Source: Hymenobacter sp. IS2118 | GTDB taxonomy: Bacteria > Bacteroidota > Bacteroidia > Cytophagales > Hymenobacteraceae | Direction of reading: 5' to 3' | DNA length: 64,000 nucleotides | Assembly (NCBI RefSeq): GCF_000715495.1 | Contig: NZ_JNLX01000148.1 | Coordinates: 51,925-115,924 of the forward strand | Part shown: positions 7,512 through 16,328 of the stretch, one piece after another | Numbering within the stretch: the first letter of the stretch is position 1 | How the letters are laid out: every line of letters starts with the position of its first letter | The notes under the pieces: model-generated | Seen by the model: only the letters and a program-made list of their open reading frames with translations | Database searches by the model: none | Told to the model about the DNA's origin: nothing | Made by a program: the position numbers and the translations under genes

Positions 7512-9176
7512 CTAAAAACCCTCGTCCAGGTACTGGTGCACGAATTTAATGGCCATGCTGCCTTCGCCCACGGCCGAGGCCACGCGGGCCATGGCCCCGG
7601 CCCGGCTGTCGCCGGCGGCGAAAATGCCTGGAATGCAGGTTTCGAGGAGGAATGGCTCGCGCTGCTTTTTCCAGATGGGCGCGAAGCGGGAGTCAGCCAG
7701 CAGGTCACGACCGGTGAGCAGGAAGCCTTTACTGTCGCATAGAACTTGGTCGTCGACCCATTCGGTGCTGGGCTTTGCGCCAATGAAAACGAACAGCGCG
7801 CGGGCCGGGCGTTGTTCCACCGTGCCGTTACTGTCAACCATCACGGCTTCGAGATGGTCTTGGCCACACACTTCTTTTATCTGCGAGAAGGACAGCAGCT
7901 CAATATTGGGCGTGCTGCGAATCTGTTCGATGAGGTAGGCCGACATGCTGGCGGCCAAATCGGCCCCGCGGATGACGATGAACACCCGACGGGCATACGT
8001 GGCCAGATACATGGCCGCCTGCCCGGCCGAATTGCCGCCGCCCACAATGTACACGTCCTGGGCGTCGCAGCTGCGGGCCTCGGTGCGGGCCGCGCCGTAG
8101 TACACGCCGGCCCCGCTGAGGCGGTCCATACCCGGCACGTCGAGGGTGCGGTAGCTGACGCCGGTGGTCAGCACTACGGCTTTCGTCCTGATTTCGCTGC
8201 CGTCGCTCAGGGTCAGCACCTTGTAGCCATCCTGCACGCACAGCTGGCTCACCTCCTGCGGGGCCAGGAATTCGGCCCCGAGGCGCACGGCTTGGGCCCA
8301 GGCCCGGTGCGCCAGCTCGGCCCCGCTCAGGCCGGTGGGAAACCCCAGGTAGTTTTCGATGCGGGAGCTGGTGCCGGCCTGGCCGCCGGGCGTCTGCCGC
8401 TCGATAATGAGCGTTTTCAAGCCCTCGCTGGCCCCATACACCGCCGCAGCCAGCCCGCTGGGGCCGGCGCCCACCACCACCACATCGTACATTTCCTGCG
8501 AGGCTTTGGTATTGATGCCCAACTGCTGCGCCAGCGCGGCCTTGGTGGGTTTGGTCAGCGCAGTGCCATCGGCACAAATGACGAGCGGTAAATCTGTGGG
8601 CTCAAACCCAGCCGCCTGCACCAGCTCACGGGCTTCGGGCTGGGTTTCGAAATCCAGCCACTGATAGCCCACCAGGTAGCCGCTGAGGAAATCCTTGAGC
8701 TCGTGCGAGAGCGGCGACCATTGGAAGCCAATGAGCCGAATGCCGTCGTATTTGGGTTTATAGGCGGCTTGCCAGGCATTCAGCAGGTCGTGCAGCGTCG
8801 GGAAAAGCAGCTGTTCGGGCGGGTCCCAGGGCTTCATCAGGTAGTGGTCGAGCCGGGCCGAATTGATGGCCCGAATGGCGGCTTCGGTGTCGGCATAGGC
8901 CGTGAGCAGCACGCGCTTCGCATCCGGAAACAGCGCACGCGACGCACTGAGCAGCTCCACACCTTCCAAATCGGGCATGCGCTGGTCGGCCACGATGAGG
9001 GCCAGCGGCTCATCTTTCGCCCGCAACTCCTGTAGGGTCGTCAGCGCCTCTGGTCCGGAACCCACACGCAAAATGCGGTAGTCCTGACTGAATTCCTGGC
9101 GTAGGTCGCGGGTAATGGCGGCCAGCACCTGCGGGTCGTCGTCGACGACGAGAATGAAAGGCTTTTTTGCAGACAT
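7512..9176 (-). CDS. Response regulator fused to thioredoxin-reductase-like flavoprotein
   Basis: The 554-residue protein has three parts. Residues 1-130 are a CheY-like receiver: acidic triad VDDD at 11-14, phospho-acceptor D64 in IVADQRMP, LLTAYAD, and the lysine in LMKPWDPP. Residues about 145-225 resemble a glutaredoxin-like fold without cysteines (GFQWSPLSHELKDFL). From about 230 follows a pyridine-nucleotide/FAD oxidoreductase of the TrxB family: VVVGAGPSGLAAAVYGAS, GGQAGTSSRIENYLGFP, IVGGGNSAGQAA and the FAD motif GIFAAGDSR. The CxxC that TrxB places before the NADPH motif is absent (the region reads GVYYGAARTEARSCDA), so disulfide reduction is unlikely. The histidine kinase upstream is the presumed partner. 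Confidence 0.9.
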   Translation of the reverse strand: MSAKKPFILVVDDDPQVLAAITRDLRQEFSQDYRILRVGSGPEALTTLQELRAKDEPLALIVADQRMPDLEGVELLSASRALFPDAKRVLLTAYADTEAAIRAINSARLDHYLMKPWDPPEQLLFPTLHDLLNAWQAAYKPKYDGIRLIGFQWSPLSHELKDFLSGYLVGYQWLDFETQPEARELVQAAGFEPTDLPLVICADGTALTKPTKAALAQQLGINTKASQEMYDVVVVGAGPSGLAAAVYGASEGLKTLIIERQTPGGQAGTSSRIENYLGFPTGLSGAELAHRAWAQAVRLGAEFLAPQEVSQLCVQDGYKVLTLSDGSEIRTKAVVLTTGVSYRTLDVPGMDRLSGAGVYYGAARTEARSCDAQDVYIVGGGNSAGQAAMYLATYARRVFIVIRGADLAASMSAYLIEQIRSTPNIELLSFSQIKEVCGQDHLEAVMVDSNGTVEQRPARALFVFIGAKPSTEWVDDQVLCDSKGFLLTGRDLLADSRFAPIWKKQREPFLLETCIPGIFAAGDSRAGAMARVASAVGEGSMAIKFVHQYLDEGF

Positions 9177-9179
9177 ATG

Positions 9180-9323
9180 GTTGTTAGTTGCTGGTTGCTA
9201 ATTGTTAGTTGTCAGTTACTGGTTGTCAGTTGCTGGTTGTCAGTTATTGGTTTTGAGCAAGTAGGGTGTCTAATAACTGACAACCAGTAACTTACGGACA
9301 GTAATTAACAACCGACAAATAAC
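9180..9323. repeat. Heptad palindrome, ten tandem 7-bp words (GTTGTCA/GTTGCTG)
   Basis: Bases 9180-9249 are ten uninterrupted 7-bp words of the form GTTGYYR (GTTGTTA, GTTGCTG, GTTGCTA, ATTGTTA, GTTGTCA, GTTACTG and so on). After a 21-nt gap, 9271-9323 holds seven inverted words (TAATAAC, TGACAAC, CAGTAAC and so on). The block sits between the histidine kinase stop codon and the flavoprotein start codon, 3 nt from the ATG, so it forms the 5' flank of that gene. Confidence 0.92.
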
Positions 9324-10732
9324 TAAGAAGCCACGGGCAGCCACGCGCAAAACTCGGTGTGGCCAGGTCGGGAGCTGACTTCCAGCCGCCCGTCGTGCTG
9401 ACGGATGATGCGCTGGGCAATATCTAACCCCAGGCCAGAGCCCGCCCCGGCCTGCTTGGTGGTATAAAACGGCTCAAAGATGTGCGGCAGCACTTCCGGC
9501 GGAATGCCGGTGCCGTTGTCAATCAAGAATATCCGCACAAAGTCGCCTTCCTGGCGGGCCCGAAGCGTGAGCGTACCGCCCTGGGCCGGCAGGGCTGCAA
9601 TGGCGTTGTCGATGAGATTGGTCCACACCTGGTTTAGGCTGCTTACCTGGCCCTGCACCTGGGGCAGGCCGGGCGCGTAGTCGCGGGTGAGGTGCACCTG
9701 CTTTTGGCGTAGCGCAAACCCCAGCATATTGAGCGTGCTGTCGAGTCCGGCCGTCACGTCCAGCAGCTCGAACCCGCCGGCGCGGTCCATGTGGGAATAG
9801 GTTTTCACGTCGGCCACCAGCTTGCTGATGCGGCTGCCGGCCTCCTGCACGTCGCGGATAAGCTGCAGGGTGCTTTGCTGGCTTTCAAGCCAAGCAAAAG
9901 CCGCGGGCCGGGCCGTCACGGGCAGTGCCGCGGCAGCCGTGGCCAGCAGCTCGGCGGTGAGCCCGGTTTCGAGCAAGCCCGGCGCCAGACGGTAGCTGTC
10001 GGCCACGCCTTGGTCGGCCAGCCAGTCGGCCAGCTCATCTTCCCGCGCCGACTGTTGCAGAGGTGAAAGATGCGGCAACGGCATCGCATGTTTGGCCAGC
10101 GGCACCGCCAGGGCCGTGAAGGCGCACAGTGCGTTGGGGTCGGGGCACTGCTCAATCAGTTCGCGCAGGAGTTGCGGCTGGGTGGCGGCGCGCTGGGCCA
10201 GGGCCTGGGCGGCGCGGGCAATAGCGGCGGCGGGGTTGTTGAGCTCGTGGGCGAGGCCGGCCGAGAGCTTGCCCAGGGCCCGCAGCTTGTCGTCGCGTTC
10301 CTGGCCGCGGGCCTCGTCGCGGGCGCGGTCGCTCATCAGCGCCACCAGTCGCTGTATCAACTCCGGGCTGGCTTGTTCGAGGGCCGGAAAATGGTCGCGG
10401 TGCAGCAGGTAAAGCACGGTTTGGCCCACGCTCACGCCCAGCCCGCCAATAACGCGCAGCCGCGAATACGGCAGCACGCCACTCACCTGGCCTTGCTCGA
10501 CCCGGAAACGGGGCTCCCGGCTGCCGTTTTGCAGCGCATAAAACTGGATACTGCCCTGGAGTACCGCCGTAAGAAATTCAGCCGGGTCGCCGGGCTGGAA
10601 AATGGGTTCGCCATCGGCAAATACCCGCCGCTCCCCATGGGCGAGCAACCAGTTGAGCACGGCCGCGGGCAGGTCGGTAAAGGCAGTGATGGCGGCGAGG
10701 TCGGCAGGGGGCAATGCTGTAATTTCGGGCAT
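9323..10732 (-). CDS. Sensor histidine kinase with N-terminal cyclic-nucleotide-binding-like domain
   Basis: Translation from ATG 10732 (MPEITALPPADL) gives 469 residues; longer in-frame starts upstream add a non-conserved tail. Residues about 15-130 resemble a Crp-type cNMP-binding domain (FADGEPIFQPGDPAEFLTAVL, then a beta-roll with LYLLHRDHF). There are no membrane segments, so it is cytosolic. The dimerisation helix has the phospho-accepting H162 in LSAGLAHELNNPAAA. The ATPase domain has WTNLIDNAIAAL (N box), LIDNGTGIPPEVL (G1) and GAGSGLGLDIAQRII (G2). It precedes the receiver-flavoprotein fusion on the same strand with only a heptad palindrome between them, and is its likely cognate kinase. 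The ligand of the sensor domain is unknown. Confidence 0.9.
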   Translation of the reverse strand: MPEITALPPADLAAITAFTDLPAAVLNWLLAHGERRVFADGEPIFQPGDPAEFLTAVLQGSIQFYALQNGSREPRFRVEQGQVSGVLPYSRLRVIGGLGVSVGQTVLYLLHRDHFPALEQASPELIQRLVALMSDRARDEARGQERDDKLRALGKLSAGLAHELNNPAAAIARAAQALAQRAATQPQLLRELIEQCPDPNALCAFTALAVPLAKHAMPLPHLSPLQQSAREDELADWLADQGVADSYRLAPGLLETGLTAELLATAAAALPVTARPAAFAWLESQQSTLQLIRDVQEAGSRISKLVADVKTYSHMDRAGGFELLDVTAGLDSTLNMLGFALRQKQVHLTRDYAPGLPQVQGQVSSLNQVWTNLIDNAIAALPAQGGTLTLRARQEGDFVRIFLIDNGTGIPPEVLPHIFEPFYTTKQAGAGSGLGLDIAQRIIRQHDGRLEVSSRPGHTEFCAWLPVAS

Positions 10733-11004
10733 GACAGGAGAACTTGGCGAGGGCTGGAAAGTAAAACCGCAGCGGGTAGCGCGGAGCCGTACCTTGTGGT
10801 CCAATAAATAACGGTCCAACGGAGAAAATGCTTTAGCAAAGCACCGATTTCGGGCGGGCCACGTGCCATCACCGGTGGCTGCTCATTCGCCTGGGCCGCC
10901 GTCAACTAAGCGGCCTGAAAACCAGCTGATGAGGTTTTGGGGGCAACTTTTTTTGCCGCCACGGCCTTGTAATAATTGCCTCAACTTATTCAAATACGTC
11001 TTTT

Positions 11005-12402
11005 ATGGCCAAAGCCAGAACTGTTTTTTTCTGCCAATCCTGCGGCGCGCAGTCGGCCAAATGGCTGGGCCGCTGCCCGGTGTGCGGCGAGTGGAATACC
11101 TACGTGGAGGAAGTTATTCAGAAGGAAACCGTGGCCACCACCACCGGCCAGTGGAAACCCGCCAGCACTGTGCCCGGCGGCAACACCAAAAAAGCCACTA
11201 AATCCGTTGCGCTCAACGATATTCTGGCCGAAGACGAACCCCGGATTCTAACTCCCGACGGCGAGCTGAACCGCGTGCTCGGTGGCGGCTTGGTGCCGGG
11301 CTCCATCGTGCTTATCGGTGGTGAGCCGGGCATCGGCAAAAGCACGCTGATGCTCCAGATTGCCCTGAGCCTGCGCCAGATGAAAGTGCTGTACGTGAGC
11401 GGCGAGGAAAGCGAGGCCCAGATAAAAATGCGCGCCGAACGCCTGGCCGACGGCCAGCACCCCGGCTGCTACATTCTGACGGAAACCAATACCCAGAATA
11501 TTTTCCGGCAAATCGACCAGGTGCAGCCCAACCTCCTCGTCATCGATTCCATCCAAACCATGCACTCCACGCTGGTGGAAAGCGGCGCGGGTAGCGTGAG
11601 CCAGGTGCGCGAATGCACTGCCGAATTCCTGAAATTTGCCAAGGAAACCAGCACGCCGGTATTGCTCATCGGCCACATCACAAAGGACGGCAGCATTGCC
11701 GGCCCCAAAATTCTGGAGCACATGGTGGATACTGTGCTGCAATTTGAGGGCGACCGGCACATGAGTTACCGCATCCTGCGCACCACCAAAAACCGCTTTG
11801 GCAGCACCTCCGAGCTGGGTATTTACGAGATGCAGGGCGACGGCCTGCGCCAGGTGAGCAACCCCAGCGAAATTCTGCTCTCGCAGCGCGGCGAAAGCCT
11901 GAGCGGCATGGCCATTGGGGCCACGCTGGAAGGCAACCGCCCGCTGCTGGTGGAAGTGCAGGCCTTGGTGTCGCCCACGTCCTACGGTACGCCGCAGCGC
12001 AGCAGCACCGGCTTCGATGCCAAGCGCCTGCAAATGCTGTTGGCCGTGCTCGAAAAGCGCGCCGGCCTGCGCCTGGGCCAGCATGACGTGTTTTTGAATA
12101 TTGCCGGGGGCCTGCGCCTCGACGACCCGGCCCTGGATATGGCCGTGTGCGCGGCCGTGGTTTCCTCTCTCAACGATGTGCCCATTCCCGGCGATGTTTG
12201 CCTGGCCGCCGAAGTCGGGCTGAGCGGCGAAATCCGCGCCGTTTCGCGCCTGGACCAGCGCCTTGCGGAGGCCGAAAAGCTGGGCTTCAGGGAGATGTAC
12301 GTCTCCCAATTTAATGGTAAAGGGTTGGACCTGGCGCGTTTTGGGCTAAAAGTGCGGGCCGTGAGCCGGCTCGATGAAGTTCTGGACGGCTTATTTGGCT
12401 GA
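11005..12402 (+). CDS. radA: DNA repair protein RadA (Sms)
   Basis: The 465-residue RecA-like ATPase processes recombination intermediates by driving branch migration at D-loops. It has an N-terminal C4 zinc finger (CQSCG...CPVCGEW, residues about 10-30), Walker A GEPGIGKST (about 107-115), Walker B LLVIDSIQT, the RadA-specific KNRFG motif (about 262-266), and a C-terminal Lon-protease-like domain with FDAKRLQMLLAVLEKR and GGLRLDDPALDMAV. Length matches the family. It is divergent from the kinase gene at 10732 across a 272-nt spacer in which no clear promoter or palindrome is visible. Confidence 0.97.
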   Translation: MAKARTVFFCQSCGAQSAKWLGRCPVCGEWNTYVEEVIQKETVATTTGQWKPASTVPGGNTKKATKSVALNDILAEDEPRILTPDGELNRVLGGGLVPGSIVLIGGEPGIGKSTLMLQIALSLRQMKVLYVSGEESEAQIKMRAERLADGQHPGCYILTETNTQNIFRQIDQVQPNLLVIDSIQTMHSTLVESGAGSVSQVRECTAEFLKFAKETSTPVLLIGHITKDGSIAGPKILEHMVDTVLQFEGDRHMSYRILRTTKNRFGSTSELGIYEMQGDGLRQVSNPSEILLSQRGESLSGMAIGATLEGNRPLLVEVQALVSPTSYGTPQRSSTGFDAKRLQMLLAVLEKRAGLRLGQHDVFLNIAGGLRLDDPALDMAVCAAVVSSLNDVPIPGDVCLAAEVGLSGEIRAVSRLDQRLAEAEKLGFREMYVSQFNGKGLDLARFGLKVRAVSRLDEVLDGLFG

Positions 12403-12499
12403 GCCAGAAGCAGGCTGATAATGCGTTGCTGGCGGCCAGGCTGGGGGAGGCCGGCCGTTGGTCTGAGCGTGACGGCTTAAAAAATGAAAAAGGACTGAT

Positions 12500-12532
12500 T
12501 TGTATTTTATAAATCGAAAGGCCGTATCTTCG
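12500..12532 (+). promoter_or_regulatory. Possible promoter for the TlpA-like gene
   Basis: TTG at 12500-12502 and TATCTTCG at 12525-12532 are 22 nt apart, close to the Bacteroidota -33/-7 arrangement. A second -7-like box, TAGCTTTG, lies at 12568-12575. The 240-nt spacer after radA shows nothing else. Confidence 0.35.
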
Positions 12533-12642
12533 GATGGCTGATAGGGTTTTACCGCGAATTGTTTAGGTAGCTTTGTCGGTAAGTTCGGGTTTGTCAGTAA
12601 TTGATGGTCCACACCATTCGTCTTCTGCTAGTTTTTTGTGAT

Positions 12643-14499
12643 ATGATATCTGCCTTCACCATTTCCGTACGCCGCTTGCTGGGCACAGTGCTGCTGGTGG
12701 TTCCGGTGCTTGCCCATGGCCAGACCAAACCCGTCCCGGCCGGGACCGGCAAAACGGCCGCCACCACTCCCACGCGCAAGAGTACTTCAGCAGACCAGCC
12801 TGCCACTAAAACCGCTAAGCGCAAATCGGCGGCAGATATCAGTGCGGAAAGGCGCCGAAAAGCGTCGGCTCCCGTTGCCGAAAAAGCCCCCAAGGCTGAG
12901 CCAGTGCCCGTTTCGGTCGAACAGACGGCTGTGGTAGCCGAACCCGCGCCGGCCAAAGTTGCGGCCGCAAAGCCCGCTCCCGCTCCTGCCAAAGCCGCGC
13001 CAATGAAGCCCTTCATGGCCCCGATTACGGGCACGGCTACGCTTTCCGGCCGGGTGAGCGGCTCCACTACAGATTCGGTGGGCGTCTCGCTGCGGGAAAA
13101 CCCCCTCGACCCTACCGAAAGGGTTATTCGGGTGGCGCTGGGCGAAAAAGGGGATTTCAAGCTGGTGATACCCGTGCGCGGGTCCACCAAAGCAGATTTG
13201 GTGTATGGCGATGATGTAGCACCCCTTTATCTGGACGCGGGTACGGATATGGACGTGCGCTTCAAGGGCGATGACATGGCGGGCACGCTGCGTTTCAAGC
13301 CCAACGATGTGTCCACGGGCCTGGCTACCAAATTTCGCAATCGTGCGAACTTGACTGATGAACAAAAGCACCGCCAGCAAGCGGCCAATGCCAACAATTA
13401 CCTGGTAGAAGCCGATGCTCAATTCGTGGAGAATGATGGCTTTCAGGTGCTGCCCGATAACATTCAGCTCTACGAGGCTCCTTTCCTTTCCTTTTTGGAG
13501 TACCGCCGCAAGCACCAACTCGAATTTCTGGAGGACCATTCGGCCAAGCAGTCCTTCACGCAGGATTTCTATAACTACGCCCATGCCGAAGTGGTGTATG
13601 CCTACGCCAACGACCGGCTGACGTTTCAAGACCTGCGGGAACAGGTGGTAAACACCGAAAGCCGCCTGAAAATGGACCCCAGCTACTACAACTTCTTGCG
13701 TGAGCCCGGCTTGCTAAATGAGCCCAATGCGGCGCAGAGCGAGCTTTACCACGAGTTTTTGCTGAACTACGTGCACTTCACCGTGGCCCAGGACAAGCGC
13801 CAGCGTTCCGACCCGGATTTTTATCCGGCCTCCTATGCGCTGGCCAGCAAGAAGCTCGCCGGCCCCACGCGGCCCATTATTCTGGGCCGGATTCTGCAGG
13901 AGTCCTTCCGGTTCGGGCATGTACGGCAGTCGGCAGCCATGCTGGCCGACTTCCGCACCTACGACCCCAAAAACATGTACTACTCCACGCTGGAGAGTGA
14001 TTTCAACCGGCATAAGGATTTCGCCATTGGCGCTCCCGCTCCCGATTTCAAGTTAGCCACCGCTTCCGGCGATACGGTGAACCTGCATGACTATGTGGGC
14101 AAGCTGGTCTACCTCAACTTCTGGAAAACCACCAACGGCTTGTGCCTGCGCGACCTGGCCTACGCCCAGGAGCTGATACGCAAGTTTGAGGGTAAGAATA
14201 TTACCTTCATCAACATCGCCCTTGATGAGAACGAGCAAGCCTGGCGCCAGCTCGTGACCGTGAAAAAGCTGCCCGGCGTGCAGGTGCGCGTGCCCGGCGG
14301 TGGGCTGCGCTCGCCGCTAGCCAGTGCGTATGCGTTGCAGGATGTGCCCACTTACATGCTGGTGGGCGAAGATGGAACCTTCCTCAACACCAAGCCCAAG
14401 CGCCTGAGCAGCCGCGCCGCCATCGACGAAATCAACCAGTCGTTTGGTAAGGCCAGCACCTACACCAGCGCCATCGAATTTACGGATACTAAGAAGTAG
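12643..14499 (+). CDS. Exported protein with C-terminal thioredoxin-like (TlpA-type) domain lacking CxxC
   Basis: From ATG 12643 the 618-residue protein begins with a signal peptide (hydrophobic LLGTVLLVVPVLA, cleavage near HGQ). About 110 residues rich in Ala, Pro and Lys follow and look unstructured. A beta-rich domain comes next (GTATLSGRVSGSTTDSVGVS...), of the kind found before TlpA domains in Bacteroidota. After a helical middle, residues about 455-600 form a thioredoxin fold: IGAPAPDFKLATASGDTVNL and GKLVYLNFWKTT. The usual W-C-x-x-C is replaced by WKTTNGLCL, leaving one displaced cysteine, so ordinary disulfide chemistry is unlikely. The cis-proline region reads QDVPTYMLV. In-frame ATG 12604 and TTG 12601 are less attractive starts because they precede the signal peptide. 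Confidence 0.8.
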   Translation: MISAFTISVRRLLGTVLLVVPVLAHGQTKPVPAGTGKTAATTPTRKSTSADQPATKTAKRKSAADISAERRRKASAPVAEKAPKAEPVPVSVEQTAVVAEPAPAKVAAAKPAPAPAKAAPMKPFMAPITGTATLSGRVSGSTTDSVGVSLRENPLDPTERVIRVALGEKGDFKLVIPVRGSTKADLVYGDDVAPLYLDAGTDMDVRFKGDDMAGTLRFKPNDVSTGLATKFRNRANLTDEQKHRQQAANANNYLVEADAQFVENDGFQVLPDNIQLYEAPFLSFLEYRRKHQLEFLEDHSAKQSFTQDFYNYAHAEVVYAYANDRLTFQDLREQVVNTESRLKMDPSYYNFLREPGLLNEPNAAQSELYHEFLLNYVHFTVAQDKRQRSDPDFYPASYALASKKLAGPTRPIILGRILQESFRFGHVRQSAAMLADFRTYDPKNMYYSTLESDFNRHKDFAIGAPAPDFKLATASGDTVNLHDYVGKLVYLNFWKTTNGLCLRDLAYAQELIRKFEGKNITFINIALDENEQAWRQLVTVKKLPGVQVRVPGGGLRSPLASAYALQDVPTYMLVGEDGTFLNTKPKRLSSRAAIDEINQSFGKASTYTSAIEFTDTKK

Positions 14500-14514
14500 G
14501 CCGCACGCAACCTA

Positions 14515-14602
14515 AGTAGCGCGAACTTTGTAGTTCGCGTCCCTGCGCCATCCGGGCTCCGTCCGTTGGCGCGGAGACGCGAATTACGAAGTTCGCGCTA
14601 CT
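14515..14602. repeat. Palindrome, word GCGCGAACTT
   Basis: Arms 14515-14540 and 14577-14602 are inverted copies with two mismatches in 26. Each arm is itself nearly palindromic (GCGAACTTTGTAGTTCGC). It occupies most of the gap between the TlpA-like gene and the radical SAM gene. Confidence 0.85.
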
Positions 14603-14618
14603 GCTTTATCCCCTTCCC

Positions 14619-15638
14619 ATGTCCGTGCTCACCGATAGTCTGAATGTTTTGTCGAAAGCCACGCCGTTGCGTGCCTGGAACGCGGTGCAGGTGGTGGGCT
14701 CCTATATTTTGAGCAAAATAACGGGCCGGGCCCGGATGGCCGGACTGCCCATGGCCCTGAGCTTCGAGCCCACCACTAGCTGCAACCTGCGCTGCCCGGA
14801 GTGCCCCAGCGGGCTGCGTTCGTTCACGCGGCCCACGGGCATGCTGCCAGCCGATTTGTTTAAACGAACGATAGACGAAGTGGCCAGCCGGCTCTGGTAC
14901 CTGATTTTTTATTTTCAGGGCGAGCCCTACCTGCACCCGCAGTTTCTGGAGCTAGTGAAGTACGCGGCCGACAAAGGCATTTACACGGCCACCAGCACCA
15001 ACGCCCACTACCTGAACGACGAAAATGCCCGGCGCACCGTGGAAAGCGGCCTCGACCGCCTCATCATCTCCCTCGACGGCACCACGCAGGAGGTGTACCA
15101 GCAATACCGCGTGGGCGGCAAGCTGGAGAAGGTGCTGGCCGGCACCCGCAACGTGGTGAAGTGGCGCAAGGAGTTGAAATCGAGCACGCCGCGCATCATC
15201 TTTCAGTTTCTGGTGGTGCGGCCCAACGAGCACCAGATTGATGACGCCCGGCAGCTGGCCGAGGCGCTGGGCGTGGACGACGTGTGGTTTAAAACCGCGC
15301 AGATTTACGACCATCAGCACGGCTCACCGCTCATTCCCACCATCGACTACTACTCGCGCTACCAAAACAACCTGAACGGTACCTGGAGCCTGAAAAACAA
15401 GCTCGTGGACCACTGCTGGAAAATGTGGCATTCCTGCGTCATCACCTGGGACGGCCTCGTGGTGCCGTGCTGCTTCGACAAAGACGCCGAGTACCGGCAG
15501 GGCGACCTCAAAACCGAAACCTTCCGCCAACTCTGGCGCGGCCCCAAATACCAGCAGTTTCGCGGCAGCTTGCTCAAGGGCCGCGACCAGATTGAGATGT
15601 GCCGCAACTGCTCCGAAGGCACGAAGGTGTGGGGCTGA
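14619..15638 (+). CDS. Radical SAM/SPASM domain protein
   Basis: The 339-residue protein has a radical S-adenosylmethionine core with the 4Fe-4S motif CNLRCPECP (C-x3-C-x2-C, residues about 54-62), then the FYFQGEPYLHP strand and LDRLIISLDGTTQEVY. The C-terminal part is a SPASM-type auxiliary cluster domain: CWKMWHSCVITWDGLVVPCC, then C-x2-C in MCRNCSEG. SPASM proteins usually modify peptides or bind extra Fe-S clusters; here no peptide substrate gene is visible next to it. A possible downstream partner is not evident, because the next gene is on the other strand. Function is therefore left open. Confidence 0.9.
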   Translation: MSVLTDSLNVLSKATPLRAWNAVQVVGSYILSKITGRARMAGLPMALSFEPTTSCNLRCPECPSGLRSFTRPTGMLPADLFKRTIDEVASRLWYLIFYFQGEPYLHPQFLELVKYAADKGIYTATSTNAHYLNDENARRTVESGLDRLIISLDGTTQEVYQQYRVGGKLEKVLAGTRNVVKWRKELKSSTPRIIFQFLVVRPNEHQIDDARQLAEALGVDDVWFKTAQIYDHQHGSPLIPTIDYYSRYQNNLNGTWSLKNKLVDHCWKMWHSCVITWDGLVVPCCFDKDAEYRQGDLKTETFRQLWRGPKYQQFRGSLLKGRDQIEMCRNCSEGTKVWG

Positions 15639-15647
15639 GGATTGAAC

Positions 15648-15703
15648 TAATAGCTTTTGGCCATTAGCTGACAGCTTTGCAGCTTACTTTCAGCTAATTG
15701 GGT
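15648..15703. repeat. Degraded palindrome, word TTAGCTG
   Basis: The gap after the radical SAM gene contains AATAGCTTTTGGCCATTAGC followed by ACAGCTT and TTTCAGCTAATTG, the same heptad vocabulary as 3038-3115 but with poor symmetry. Confidence 0.45.
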
Positions 15704-15786
15704 TCAGTTGATTGGTTGAGGTTTTTGAAAGTGGCAGCTTGTTGGTTGTTCCGTGACAAAACGGCTAGGCCAGCGCATAAAAAAAA

Positions 15787-15844
15787 CATCCGTTACGATA
15801 GCGGGGTGAATGAATTACCATTCACCCCGCTATCGTAACGGATG
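15787..15844 (-). terminator. Terminator-like perfect 25-bp hairpin
   Basis: Arms 15787-15811 and 15820-15844 are perfect inverted copies around an 8-nt loop. On the minus strand the stem is followed by a run of Ts (the A run at 15781-15786), which makes it a terminator for the gene ending at 15863. Confidence 0.85.
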
Positions 15845-15862
15845 CCGAAAAGCTGGAGATAC

Positions 15863-16204
15863 TTACTTGTGTTTTTTATCCAGATTCTTGCCAAGGCTTT
15901 CTACTTCGTTGAGAAATTCAAGCGTGTCGGTGTCCGCGTAAGTGCCGTAGGCCGACGAAATAGTGCCGCGGATGCCGTCGTTGGCCTCCAGGGCGTAGAG
16001 GATGGACATGTCGTCGGGGTTGCTTTCGCCTTCGAAGCGGTAGAAGTCCACGATGGTGACTTCGCTGGCCGCGTAGCTCTTTTCGGAATCTTGCCCGATG
16101 GTTTGCAGACGCCCGTCCACTACGTTGAAATCCTGGGTGAAGCCGTCCTTTTTGAGCTTGTTTTCGACGTTCACAAGGGAACGTTCTTCTTCTTTGTCCT
16201 GCAT
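15863..16204 (-). CDS. Small conserved hypothetical protein (phosphoribosylpyrophosphate synthetase-like annotation family)
   Basis: The 113-residue soluble protein contains NKLKKDGFTQDFNV, VDFYRFEGESNPDDMSILYA and GIRGTISSAYGTYAD. I recognise this as a short Bacteroidota family often labelled phosphoribosylpyrophosphate synthetase, although it is far too short for that enzyme and has no PRPP-binding loop. No catalytic motif is visible. A -7 box lies upstream (16246-16253) and a strong hairpin terminator follows, so it is a single-gene unit. Confidence 0.75.
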   Translation of the reverse strand: MQDKEEERSLVNVENKLKKDGFTQDFNVVDGRLQTIGQDSEKSYAASEVTIVDFYRFEGESNPDDMSILYALEANDGIRGTISSAYGTYADTDTLEFLNEVESLGKNLDKKHK

Positions 16205-16245
16205 GGCGGTGGGTATTTAGGAGTAGTAAAGCGAAGCGGAACGGA

Positions 16246-16253
16246 CAAAAGTA
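16246..16253 (-). promoter_or_regulatory. Bacteroidota -7 box
   Basis: Reading the minus strand gives TACTTTTG, 41 nt before the ATG at 16204. Confidence 0.45.
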
Positions 16254-16328
16254 GCCCGCCCCCGCGTCGGCTATACGCAGCCAGGGCGGGGGCGGGTCAT
16301 TAAACAACCAGAAAATTCGTCGGCTGCG

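Noticed and set aside
11248..12309. 353-codon minus-strand open frame over radA
   Set aside because: It is antisense to radA and shows no recognisable motif.
12391..12612. 73-codon minus-strand ORF in the gap after radA
   Set aside because: There is no hydrophobic or conserved pattern, it overlaps the radA stop, and there is no promoter in the right place.
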